From Herbaspirillum sp. DW155 (GTDB lineage: Bacteria; Pseudomonadota; Gammaproteobacteria; Burkholderiales; Burkholderiaceae_D), in contig NZ_AP029028.1 in NCBI RefSeq assembly GCF_037076565.1, positions 1,612,001 through 1,676,000 on the forward strand: a DNA stretch of 64,000 nucleotides, in the 5' to 3' direction. How positions within the stretch are numbered: position 1 is the first letter of the stretch; each line of letters starts with the position of its first letter. Of this stretch, positions 54,241-62,814 are shown in pieces. A model generated the notes under the pieces. It was not told the origin of the DNA and ran no database searches. It saw only the letters and a list, made by a program, of their open reading frames with translations. Made by a program: the position numbers and the translations under genes.

Positions 54241-55424
54241 TGCGGGTCGGCCCCTTCAAAAAATCCTTGTTTCCACAGATAGCCGAGCTGGTCCCCTTCG
54301 CTCATGTATTTTGCGATTTGAGGATCATCTTTGGCGCGGCGTATCTCCGTTGTTCCATCTCTCTTGACCAGCCAGCACACCTCTTCCAGATTCAGTGCAT
54401 TGAGGAAGTCCGGGGAGTGCGTTGACACGAGGACTTGTCCACGGTTGGAGTAGAGGCGGAACTCTTCAGCCAGCTCAGTCATCAGCTTCGGATAAAGCTG
54501 GTTTTCCGGCTCTTCGACACACAGCAAGGGGTGAGGGACCGGATCATGCAATAACACCAGATAGGCAAACATTTTGATCGTGCCGTCCGATACGTATCTG
54601 TCCAGAAAGGGCGTCTTGAAAGAGCCATCCTGGAACCTGAGGGTGAGATAACCATCGTCCATCAGCCGGGGTTCGATCCGGCTGATGCCCGGAACGCGTT
54701 GCGCCATGATTTGAAGGATTTCCTGAAATTTTTCAGGAAATCTCTCATGAAGATACAAGGCTACTCGAGGAAGGTTATCGCCCGTCTCTGATAGATGCTC
54801 TGAATCTCCGGCAGCTTCCTTGCGGCCTCGCGCTGCAGTAATGTGGAAATCGGACACGTGCCATGATTCAATCAACTGCCGGAACGCGTTGGCCGCCTTG
54901 AATCGCTCGAACTGCCCCAAGCCCTTGATGGCCAAGGTGTCTGACGCTACGGTCTGATGTTCACGATCCAGTGATTCGTCGGGTTGATGGAAATCCTCTT
55001 CGTTGGTGATGGCGAATCCCGAGCCGTTGGTGAAGTCCAGGAAACGGTAGGGACTGCCATAACGGCCACGCTTATAACGCAATACTTCGCGTTTGACGAA
55101 CGGTAATCCGTCCTGTTCGGCAATCTCCAGCGAGTAGGTGACGAGCCGTTCCACGTCAGTAATTGGCATACGGTATTGAATCTCGATGAGGATACTTTCA
55201 TCCTCTGAAACTCCGCGACTGAGGACTTCCTTGAACCGGCCGCGTTTGTCCAAGGCTTGTCTTACATTGCCTTTCAGACAGTCGTGGAGAAATCCGAAGA
55301 CGTCAAACAGCGTAGATTTTCCGGCGCCGTTGGCGCCGACCACGACCAGGAAGGGTGGGATATCCGTGAGATGTACGTCACGGAACGTCTTGTAATTTTT
55401 TAATCTGATTGACTCGATCTTCAC
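54237..55424 (-). CDS. ABC/SMC-type AAA ATPase paired with a TOPRIM protein
   Basis: 395 residues. Walker A GANGAGKS (30-37), an ABC-signature-like YVSDGTIKMFAYLVLL, Walker B LLCVEEPENQLYP (about 300-312) and the H-loop STHSPDFLNAL. The middle lacks a long coiled coil, so it is an AAA_21/OLD-like ATPase rather than SMC or RecF. It is the first gene of the pair, about 240 bp from the phosphoesterase gene on its other side. The pair probably senses something with the ATPase and cuts nucleic acid with the TOPRIM partner; defence against phage is inferred. Confidence 0.85.
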   Translation of the reverse strand: MKIESIRLKNYKTFRDVHLTDIPPFLVVVGANGAGKSTLFDVFGFLHDCLKGNVRQALDKRGRFKEVLSRGVSEDESILIEIQYRMPITDVERLVTYSLEIAEQDGLPFVKREVLRYKRGRYGSPYRFLDFTNGSGFAITNEEDFHQPDESLDREHQTVASDTLAIKGLGQFERFKAANAFRQLIESWHVSDFHITAARGRKEAAGDSEHLSETGDNLPRVALYLHERFPEKFQEILQIMAQRVPGISRIEPRLMDDGYLTLRFQDGSFKTPFLDRYVSDGTIKMFAYLVLLHDPVPHPLLCVEEPENQLYPKLMTELAEEFRLYSNRGQVLVSTHSPDFLNALNLEEVCWLVKRDGTTEIRRAKDDPQIAKYMSEGDQLGYLWKQGFFEGADPQ

Positions 55425-55594
55425 GTATTTCCCCAGTAATCAGGCTGCAACGCACGGTGAGGTGGCTGATGCAGGTTCCGTCCAGAGACGGTAGCCCGGT
55501 ACTTTATCATGCTCTGAAACGCTCGCTCTTCTCGTCTTTGCGTTGCACAAGAATAGCAAGCAGCAGATCAGGAGGCTAACGATTGTCAGGGACG

Positions 55595-55634
55595 GAAAAA
55601 AGCCCCGATGGCAAGCCATGCATGCCATCGGGGC
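55595..55634 (-). terminator. Intrinsic terminator of the phosphoesterase gene
   Basis: On the minus strand, a 12-bp stem (GCCCCGATGGCA / TGCCATCGGGGC) is followed by TTTTTT, 30 bp beyond the stop. Confidence 0.88.
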
Positions 55635-55663
55635 CCGGTTGAGGCAGAGATTGTTCGAGCCGG

Positions 55664-57376
55664 TCAGGCCTTGAACTGCAGCGCGTTGGTCAGATCGCCC
55701 ATGGGCTGCTGGCCGCGCGCGATCATGGCGTCATCGCGCTCCTTGAGACCATCCAGTTTTTCCAGGCCGAAGGTGCGGGTGATCAGGCGCAGGATGGATG
55801 CGGTGTCATACACGGTATGGTCCACCGTTCCCTTGCGTGCGAACGGCGAGATCACCAGCGCCGGCACGCGCGTGCCCGGACCCCAGCGGTCGCCCTTGGG
55901 CGGGGCGACGTGATCCCACCAGCCGCCGTTTTCGTCGAAGGTGATGACCACTACCATGTTCTTCCACTGCGGGCTGGCCTGCAGGCTCTTGACGATGTGG
56001 GCGATGTGGCGGTCACCCGAGGCCACATCGGCGTAACCGGCGTGCAGGTTGAGGTTGCCCTGCGGCTTGTAGAAGGTTACCGGCGGCAGGCGGCCGGCCT
56101 CGACGTCGGCCAGGAAGCGGTTGGTGCGCGACTCGTCGCCCAGGCCGCCGTCACGCAGGCGCTTGTTGCGCTCGGCGGGATTTTCCGGACCCAGGTTCTT
56201 GAAGTAGTTGAAGGGCTGGTGGTGATACTGGAAATTGGGGATCTTGGGGATGCCCTTGGAATCCTTGAACTCATCCAGCGTGGCCTGCCACGCGCCGGCA
56301 TACCAGGCCCAGTCGATGCCCTTCTTGTTGAGCTTGTCACCGATGTGCTCGTGCGTCTGCGGCACCAGCACGCTGGGCTGGTTGGGTTCGGCATAGGCGG
56401 GGTTGTTGCGGTCGCGGCTCCAGGTCGGCCAGTAGGGCGGGGCCATGGTGTTGACGGCGTAGCCATCTGGCGTCAGTGCGCTCGGGCCGAACTTTGGCGG
56501 GCCGTCCATGGCACTGGCCGGGCTGCCTTCGGCGGGGACCAGTTCCGGCGAGAGCGGATCATTGTTTCTGGTCTTGGCTACCTGGGTACGCGAGACCGAA
56601 TTCATCACATCCGGATAGTAGGGCGGCCTGGCGCAGATCAGGTACTGGTGGTTCAGGAAGGAGCCGCCGAAAGCGCCCTGGAAGAAGTTGTCGCACAGCA
56701 CGAACTCGCGCGCCACGTCCCACAGGCGCAGGTTGTAGCGGGTGTCCGCATAATGGCCCATGGTCAGGCCACCGGAGTCGGCCCAGGCCACGAAGCCATC
56801 GTTCTTGCCACCGTTGATCTGCATCTGGTTCTGGTAGAACACGTGCCACAGGTCGCGCGTGACCAGGCCCAGCGGCAATGCCTCGCCTTGCGGGCCCTTC
56901 AGGGCAAAGGGGGCGTTGGGCAGGTTGGTCTGGTATTGCTTGCCGGCCGCATAGGTCACGCCTTCGACGGTCTGCTCCTGGCTGACCACGCCGCTCCAGG
57001 CCGGCGGCAGTTGCTTCAACAGGCTGCCGTCACGATCGCGCTGCTGGTACTCCGAAGGCTTGACGGACGACAGCGGTTTTTCCAGGCCGGGGAAGTCGGC
57101 AAAGAGGTTGTTGAAGCTGCGGTTCTCGGCGTAGATCACCACGATGGTCTTGACGTTCTCGCGCAGGGCGCGGTCCAGCGCGGCGGACTCGGCCGGGTTG
57201 CCGCTGGGGTAGGCGACCGGTCCCTGGCCTTCGGTGGCGCAGGCGGCCAGGGTCGTGCCGGCACTGAGGGCCGCCATGCTGCCCAGGAAGCGGCGGCGGC
57301 CGGGTTGTTGCGGGATCTGCGGGGTATCGCTGGACGCAGGCTGGCTGCCGGCGATGTCGTCGTCGTGCTTGCTCAT
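55664..57376 (-). CDS. Tat-exported phosphoesterase (phospholipase C / acid phosphatase AcpA family)
   Basis: 570 residues. The N-terminus has a twin-arginine signal, [20 protein letters not shown] (about 26-45), with a following cysteine (AACAT) that may be a lipobox. The alkaline-phosphatase-like phosphoesterase domain shows the metal site start [14 protein letters not shown], then [35 protein letters not shown] and [15 protein letters not shown]. The family cleaves phosphate monoesters or phospholipids in the periplasm or outside the cell. Lacks the extra C-terminal domains of haemolytic PlcH, so AcpA-type activity is more likely. Confidence 0.88.
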   Translation of the reverse strand: MSKHDDDIAGSQPASSDTPQIPQQPGRRRFLGSMAALSAGTTLAACATEGQGPVAYPSGNPAESAALDRALRENVKTIVVIYAENRSFNNLFADFPGLEKPLSSVKPSEYQQRDRDGSLLKQLPPAWSGVVSQEQTVEGVTYAAGKQYQTNLPNAPFALKGPQGEALPLGLVTRDLWHVFYQNQMQINGGKNDGFVAWADSGGLTMGHYADTRYNLRLWDVAREFVLCDNFFQGAFGGSFLNHQYLICARPPYYPDVMNSVSRTQVAKTRNNDPLSPELVPAEGSPASAMDGPPKFGPSALTPDGYAVNTMAPPYWPTWSRDRNNPAYAEPNQPSVLVPQTHEHIGDKLNKKGIDWAWYAGAWQATLDEFKDSKGIPKIPNFQYHHQPFNYFKNLGPENPAERNKRLRDGGLGDESRTNRFLADVEAGRLPPVTFYKPQGNLNLHAGYADVASGDRHIAHIVKSLQASPQWKNMVVVITFDENGGWWDHVAPPKGDRWGPGTRVPALVISPFARKGTVDHTVYDTASILRLITRTFGLEKLDGLKERDDAMIARGQQPMGDLTNALQFKA

Positions 57377-57699
57377 GGATGGGTTTCCTGTCGGATATTG
57401 TTGTCGGGGTTTGGCGCGTAGCGGGGCAGGAGCATAGCGCGACCGTATGACAAGGATGTGTCTTTCCGATCATACTTGCAACCACGGAAATGATGAATTT
57501 TGCCCCAAGAGACAGTGAAAGATTGAGTAAAAGACAGGCTAGGATGCTATCGCGGCGCCGTGATCGGCCTAGAATTCAGCCACCGCCCCGGTATCGATCC
57601 GGGCTTCCCGGCCCGTGGGAGGGCCAGGCGGGCGGGCCGCGCCAGGGGACGGCAGGTTGCGCCGACGTCTTTGCGGTCTTGTTTGTCGAGGGATTCATC

Positions 57700-57795
57700 A
57701 TGCTCAAAGCTTTTCAATACGTGCTCATCGGCGCAGGCTTCAGTGCCTGCATGCTGTTCGTGCTGGCCCTGGCCATTACCGAACCGCTGACCTGA
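57700..57795 (+). CDS. Possible 31-residue membrane peptide
   Basis: ATG 57700 follows GAGGGA at 6-bp spacing and encodes a single hydrophobic helix (YVLIGAGFSACMLFVLALAI) ending TEPLT. Small single-helix proteins of this kind are common and often missed. The rest of the 57377-57699 stretch contains no gene I can support. Confidence 0.45.
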   Translation: MLKAFQYVLIGAGFSACMLFVLALAITEPLT

Positions 57796-57856
57796 GCCTT
57801 GGCCGGACGCTCGGTCCGGTCTTCACACCAGCCCGTCATCATGCAGCCTGCACGCG

Positions 57857-58573
57857 CTATTTGCGCTGCAGGACCGGTTTGCCCGAGCGGTTGACCGCGA
57901 TGAACAATCCCATCAATCCCACGAAGGCCGCCAGCAACAGGCTGGCGTTGAGGATCACGCGCGCATAGCCGAGCGCGTTGACGTCAATGAAGGGATACGG
58001 GTAAAAGCCCGACAGCGCTCCCCGCCACAGGGTCAGCAGCAGGTAGCCCAGAGGATAGATCAGCCACAGCAGCGACTTCCTCAGCGACGCCTGGAACACC
58101 GGCACGAAAAAAATCCAATACACGATGGCCAGCAGCGGCACCACCGTATGCAGACTCTCATTGACCAGGGCGCGGAACCCGGTCGGGGTCCACAGATGGC
58201 GCAGCAAGAGGTTGTAGGCGATTCCTACGAAGGCCAGATAGGTCACCACGGCCGAGATGACGGAGGGCTGCCGGAAGAAGCGGCTCACCGGTGACTTCAA
58301 TGACAGGGCCAGCGAGGTAAAGCACAAGGCACTCATCAGGATGGTGAGGTTGGTCAGATACATGGTCAGCCGGTCCAGCCCATCCAGCACGCCACCACCG
58401 CGCGCCAGCAAACGGCTGATGGTGATGTCGGTCTGCGCCACGAAGGCAAACCAGCTGATGCCGGCGATCAGGGCGGCTACCGTGCGGGCGGCGGCCGAGT
58501 GGCGGTGTGCCGGGAAGAGATGCGCGCCAAAGGAATCCAGCGATTCCGGCGAAGGGATCCTATCGTTGCTCAT
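57857..58573 (-). CDS. Pr6Pr-like integral membrane protein
   Basis: 238 residues from ATG 58573. Six predicted helices, including AARTVAALIAGISWFAFVAQ, LTILMSALCFTSLALSL, VVTYLAFVGIAYNLLLRHLW, TVVPLLAIVYWIFFVPVF and LLWLIYPLGYLLLTLWRGAL. The FYPYPFIDVNALGYARVILN motif matches the Pr6Pr/FAR-17a-like family. Function unknown. An open frame continues upstream to 58690 but lacks family similarity. Confidence 0.8.
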   Translation of the reverse strand: MSNDRIPSPESLDSFGAHLFPAHRHSAAARTVAALIAGISWFAFVAQTDITISRLLARGGGVLDGLDRLTMYLTNLTILMSALCFTSLALSLKSPVSRFFRQPSVISAVVTYLAFVGIAYNLLLRHLWTPTGFRALVNESLHTVVPLLAIVYWIFFVPVFQASLRKSLLWLIYPLGYLLLTLWRGALSGFYPYPFIDVNALGYARVILNASLLLAAFVGLMGLFIAVNRSGKPVLQRK

Positions 58574-59241
58574 GGTGTGTTCAGGGAAGAGGAGAGGGCC
58601 ACGGCCGCAGTACGGAAGTGCGTGCTGTGCCAGCCGTGCGATGTGCCACATCATAAATCGGCGGGCGCGGTTGTGCTGGCCGCATGACATTCATTTTCAA
58701 CGCTTACATCAGGACACATCGATACCGGTACCTGCTTGGGGCTCATCCGTGCGGTATAAGGCGGCCTTTTTCATAAAAAACGGAAGGGGATAAATTCTAA
58801 GTTTTTGATCCGTTGGAATTGCCGGGAATGGATCATTCAGGAATGGCGTTACTGTTCGGAAAGCTTTATCCAGAGCGGATTTTAGGTCGCCGTGTGTCGC
58901 CTTATGGCGACGCCTTCGCACCATCAACTGTTACATTTTTTTTAGTTACAAGGCGCTTCAAAATATAAATAATTTGCCTTGTCTTCACTGCAGAAAAACA
59001 GTGCTTTTACTGTTACAAATTTGCGGTGAACTTTGCAAAAGGCATCCTGCCGAATCGCACAGGTTTCCTTCGAGGCAATGCTTGCAGGCATCGCACCCGG
59101 ACTGTTCATCTCTCCCGCGCGAACGCCCGGAGGAACCGTTCTCGTCCCACGTTGTGCGCGTCTTTCGTGCGCACCTTGACGCAGGCTATTTTTTCGCGCG
59201 TAGATTTTTACGCATCAGGCACCACCATTTCAGGAGATCAC
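58574..59241. other. AT-rich intergenic region upstream of bactofilin
   Basis: About 670 bp without a supportable gene. 58760-58990 is strikingly AT-rich for this window, with TTTTTTTTAG and several AAAAA runs, and a hairpin GTCGCC-ttat-GGCGAC near 58893-58908. Could bind nucleoid proteins. Promoters of both divergent genes should be here. Confidence 0.45.
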
Positions 59242-59766
59242 ATGCTTCGCTCGGAATCCCTCTTCGGCAAACGCGAAACCAGTTCGACCAATTCCCCGTT
59301 CAGCAGTGCGGGCAACGTCTCTTCTTCTACAGGCGGCAATGTGACCAGCGTCAACAAACCTACCCAATACCCTTCTTCGGTTTCCAGCACCACCGCGCCG
59401 GCGGCCACTGAAGAGAGCGGCAGCAAGCTCACCGTCGGGCCCAACATCAAGGTCAAGGGCGAGATCGAGGATTGCGATACGCTGGTGGTCGAAGGCAAGG
59501 TACAGGCCACCATCAATTGCCGCGTGGTGCAGATTGCCGAGCGTGGCGCGTTCAAGGGCTCGGCTGAAATCGATCTGGCGGAGATCCGCGGCGAGTTCGA
59601 TGGCGATCTGACGGTGCGTCAGAAGCTGGTGATCTATTCCAGCGGCAAGGTGACCGGCAAGATCCGTTACGGCAAGCTGGTGATCGAGGAAGGTGGCCAG
59701 CTGGCGGGCGACCTGCAGGTCGGCGGCGGCCACGAGCAGAAGGACTTGTTGCAGAAGACGGCCTGA
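59242..59766 (+). CDS. Bactofilin (polymer-forming cytoskeletal protein)
   Basis: 174 residues from ATG 59242 after CAGGAGA. A disordered Ser/Thr-rich N-terminus (about 1-68) is followed by the bactofilin beta-helix domain (about 70-160, VGPNIKVKGEIEDCDTLVVE, GKVQATINCRVVQIAERGAF, KGSAEIDLAEIRGEFDGDLT). Bactofilins self-assemble into filaments that place cell-wall or chromosome-partition factors. It stands alone here, so its specific role is unknown. Confidence 0.9.
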   Translation: MLRSESLFGKRETSSTNSPFSSAGNVSSSTGGNVTSVNKPTQYPSSVSSTTAPAATEESGSKLTVGPNIKVKGEIEDCDTLVVEGKVQATINCRVVQIAERGAFKGSAEIDLAEIRGEFDGDLTVRQKLVIYSSGKVTGKIRYGKLVIEEGGQLAGDLQVGGGHEQKDLLQKTA

Positions 59767-60120
59767 GCTCCCCTGCGGGTGGTGCCGGCTGTGCAGCGCC
59801 GGCTGCCATCCGATGAGGAGGCGGGCTGAGGCCGGGCCAGGCGGATTTTCGACTGGATTTCCTGTTGGAAATAATTTCCGGTCGCGGGCGCGATTTGTTA
59901 TCAAGTTGCGCCGATCTGCGGTGATTTCTGGTGGAATGACCACGCTTTGACGCGTACCGTGCGGGCTTTTGCGGGTGCGGATTTGTCCGCATGGCCGGGC
60001 CGTGCGACAATAGCGCCTTTCGTCCCTTTCGTCCTTTACCCGGCCTGCCGGGCCGGTGGCCGCCGCTGCGTGGCGGTGCCGGTGGGACGCTGGCGTTTGG
60101 TTTCATTGCTCAGTTCACTC
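59767..60120. other. Intergenic region between bactofilin and purU
   Basis: About 354 bp. The purU frame stays open through part of it but the sequence before ATG 60121 is not family-like. A GCCGGC-containing hairpin follows the bactofilin stop (about 59782-59808). No gene. Confidence 0.45.
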
Positions 60121-60990
60121 ATGGCTCACCCGGAATACATTCTTACCTTGTCCTGCCTGGACCAGCGCGGCATCGTGCATCGCGTCTCGGGCTTTCTGGC
60201 CGATCACGGCTGCAACATCATCGATTCGGCGCAGTTTGGCGATGCGCAGTCCAAGCTGTTCTTCATGCGGGTGCATTTTTCGGCGGAGGATGCTTCGGTG
60301 TCGGATGCGGCGCTGCGGGCGGACTTCGGTGTGTTGGGCGATTCCTTGCAGATGAACTGGCAGTTGCATGATGCGGGCAAGAAGCCGCGTGTGATGTTGA
60401 TGGTGTCCAAGATCGGTCATTGCCTGAACGATCTGCTGTTCCGTTACAAGAGCGGGTTGCTGCCGGTGGAGATTCCGGCGATCGTGTCTAACCATACTGA
60501 TTTTTATCAGCTGGCTGCAAGCTATAACATTCCCTTCCATCATCTGCCGTTGGCGACGGGGGCGCCTGTCGAGGTCAAGCGTGCTCAGGAGCAGCGGATC
60601 ATGGAGATCGTGGACGCCAATCAGATCGATCTGGTGGTGCTGGCGCGCTACATGCAGATTCTGTCGCCTGAGATGTGCGAGGCCTTGCGCGGGCGGGCGA
60701 TCAATATTCATCACTCCTTCCTGCCTAGCTTCAAGGGAGCCAAGCCTTATTATCAGGCGCATGACCGGGGCGTTAAGCTCATCGGGGCTACTGCGCACTT
60801 CGTGACGGGTGATCTGGATGAGGGGCCGATCATCGAGCAGGGTGTTGAACGCGTTGACCATTCCATGGGGCCGGATACCTTGACTGCGATTGGGCGGGAT
60901 ATTGAATGCGTGGTGTTGGCGCGGGCTGTCAAATGGTTTACCGAGCATCGGATTTTGCTCAATGGGCATAAGACTGTGATCTTTAACTGA
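60121..60990 (+). CDS. purU: Formyltetrahydrofolate deformylase
   Basis: 289 residues. N-terminal ACT domain (about 5-80, LSCLDQRGIVHRVSGFLADH, CNIIDSAQF) followed by a formyltransferase-fold domain (about 88-289) with NHTDFY, INIHHSFLPSFKGAKPY (catalytic His region, about 194-210) and DLDEGPIIEQ (catalytic Asp, about 233). Hydrolyses 10-formyl-THF to formate and THF (EC 3.5.1.10), balancing one-carbon pools for purine and glycine metabolism. The ATG at 60121 gives the usual length; upstream in-frame starts add unrelated residues. Confidence 0.94.
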   Translation: MAHPEYILTLSCLDQRGIVHRVSGFLADHGCNIIDSAQFGDAQSKLFFMRVHFSAEDASVSDAALRADFGVLGDSLQMNWQLHDAGKKPRVMLMVSKIGHCLNDLLFRYKSGLLPVEIPAIVSNHTDFYQLAASYNIPFHHLPLATGAPVEVKRAQEQRIMEIVDANQIDLVVLARYMQILSPEMCEALRGRAINIHHSFLPSFKGAKPYYQAHDRGVKLIGATAHFVTGDLDEGPIIEQGVERVDHSMGPDTLTAIGRDIECVVLARAVKWFTEHRILLNGHKTVIFN

Positions 60991-61011
60991 TCCGTTTTTT
61001 GTTTTATCGGG

Positions 61012-61044
61012 ACGCCGCCTGGTTTTTGTTGGGCGGCGTTTTTG
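61012..61044 (+). terminator. Intrinsic terminator of purU
   Basis: ACGCCGCC / GGCGGCGT stem with a T-rich loop and TTTT after it, 22 bp past the stop. Confidence 0.8.
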
Positions 61045-61855
61045 TTTTTGTGGTTTTTGTTTTGTTGTCTTGGCTGGGGTTTTTTCTGGTTGTTCGGTTT
61101 GGCGTAGTCTGCACGGATTGCTTTCCTGCGCTCTAGCTTAATTATTTTCTTTCTCCGGTCGGGAGAACGCGCCGGGGGCGGCCCGGCAGCCGCTCACTTT
61201 TCTTGTCTCGCCAAGAAAAGTAAGCAAAAGAAGGCGACCCCAGAGAGCCAGCCCTCCTTCGGAGGGTTCCCGCCGCAGCGAAGCGAAAAGTGGGAAGAAT
61301 AGAGTCGCTTCGCTCCGACTATTCTTCTGATCCACTTTTCGCTCCGCTGCGGCGGCTGGCTCTATGGGGAAAGTCCAAACGGGCTCGCCTTCGGCCTCGC
61401 ACTTCTCCGACTCGCCTTCGGCTTTGGGGGGGGGCTCGCCTGCGGCATCGATTTTTCTTCGATCCGAGGGCTTGGGTTTTTATTGTTTAAATAATTTACT
61501 GTCCGTTCGACCTGAGTAGTCGCGCAGCGACGTATCGAAGGCTAAACAACGCCAACGCAAAGCTGAAGGCGAGTAGGAGGTCTCACGATGCCGAAGGCGA
61601 GCCGTTTCGGCCGTCCGCATCTGCGCCGCCGCTTCAGAGAGCAACAAAACGGATCAGGAAAATAGTCGGAGCGAAGCGACTCTATTTTCCCCGTTTTGTT
61701 GGTCTCTGAAGCGGGGACCCTCCGAAGGAGGGCGGCGCAGCTGCGGTCGCCTTCTTTTGCTTACTTTTCTTGGCGAGACAAGAAAAGTGAGCGGCTGCCG
61801 GCAGAAGCAGTGCTTCTGCCCCCCGGCGCTCGGCTCCGACCGGAGAGAGAAAATA

Positions 61856-62710
61856 GAACCCATTTCATAAATAGCGCCGCATGAGGATGACGGAGAAAGC
61901 GAGATGAACGAAGCCTGTGTAATGATCGGCGCAACGCTCCCATCGGGTAAGTACACGCTTGAAGGCATTAAGCCAGGCAAACAGTCGTTCGATCTTCCAT
62001 CGGCGCCGGTATCGGCGCAGCGCCCGGCCGTCTTGAGTGACCGCTCTTTTTCGATTGCTCTTGTGTGGTGCGATCAGTTCAATGCCTTTGGCAGCAAGTC
62101 TTTGATCGAGCGGATCACTATCGTAGGCGCGATCCCCAATAATTCGTTCGGGTCGTCCCACTGTGACAATCTCATCGAGGGTAGCCTCGACAAGGGTGAC
62201 TTCATGTGGGCTAGCAGAAGACGTGTGCACGCCGAGTGGAAGACCAGTAGCGTCTGCAATAACCATGAGCTTCGTACCCTTGCCCCGCTTGGTCTTTCCG
62301 ACCTTTGGGCCCCTTTTTTTGCCAACACAAACGTGCCGTCAATAAAGCATTCGGAAAGATTGATTTGGCCAACCTCTTCGAGGTGTTGCGCCAGTGCTTC
62401 GAGTATGTGCCGTAGCACGCCACTCTTGACCCAGCGCGAAAATCTTCGGAAGCATGTCGTGCCAGAGGGGAACCGATCTGGCAAATCACACCAGGCCGCA
62501 CCGGTGCGTAGCACCCAGAGAATCCCGTTCATGACGGCGCGGTTGCTGTGCAATTCCGGGCGTCCACGCCCATCATCACGTCTAGGTGTTTCTGGTATCA
62601 GCGGCTCCAGAATCGCCCATTGTTCGTCTGTTAGTTCTTCTCTTCGTGCCATACGAAGAAGTTAACACGCACGATAAAAAGTTAACAGACCCTATTTATG
62701 AAATGAATTC
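61856..62710 (-). mobile_element. IS5-family (IS427-group-like) insertion sequence, 855 bp
   Basis: Terminal inverted repeats GAACCCATTTCATAAATAG (left) and GAATTCATTTCATAAATAG (right, complement), flanked by TA (61854-61855 and 62711-62712). Copy 1 of the palindrome shows the empty site, AAAATAATTAAG, so the boundaries and the 2-bp duplication are seen directly. One transposase is encoded by two overlapping frames. Confidence 0.92.
61865..62652 (-). CDS. IS5/IS427-type transposase made by -1 frameshifting
   Basis: Frame A starts at ATG 62652 (MARREELTDEQWAILEPLIP, GILWVLRTGAAWCDLPDRFP, FIDGTFVLAKK). At the run of seven A followed by GGGG (62314-62320 on the plus strand as T7), a -1 shift enters the frame reading GPKVGKTKRGKGTKLMVIAD and on to GDRAYDSDPLDQ and RWKIERLFAWLNAFKRV, giving about 262 residues. 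The DDE residues are D in FIDGT, D in GDRAYD and E in KIERLF. The stop codon lies inside the left terminal repeat. Two-frame transposases with A-rich slip sites are usual in this IS group, so it may be functional. Confidence 0.88.
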
Positions 62711-62814
62711 TAATTAAGCTAGAGCGCAGGAAAGCAATCCGTGCAGACTACGCCAAACCGAACAACCAGAAAAACACCCAGCCAAGACAAGATCAATAAA
62801 AAACACAAAGAAGA

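Larger units (their letters stand above)
61067..62788. repeat. Large nested palindromic element, copy 2 (interrupted by an IS)
   Basis: Same architecture as 47766-48628: left arm starts GTCTTGGCTGGGG at 61067, and the right arm ends with its near-perfect complement at 62788. Without the inserted 857 bp it is about 865 bp. At several arm positions it differs from copy 1, but the change is present in both arms (CGGTTTGG/CCAAACCG here, CGGTCTGG/CCAGACCG in copy 1; TTTCCTGCGC here, TTTTCTGCGC there). The G/T-rich tract precedes the left arm. Lies between convergent purU and an acyl-CoA ligase gene. Confidence 0.92.
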
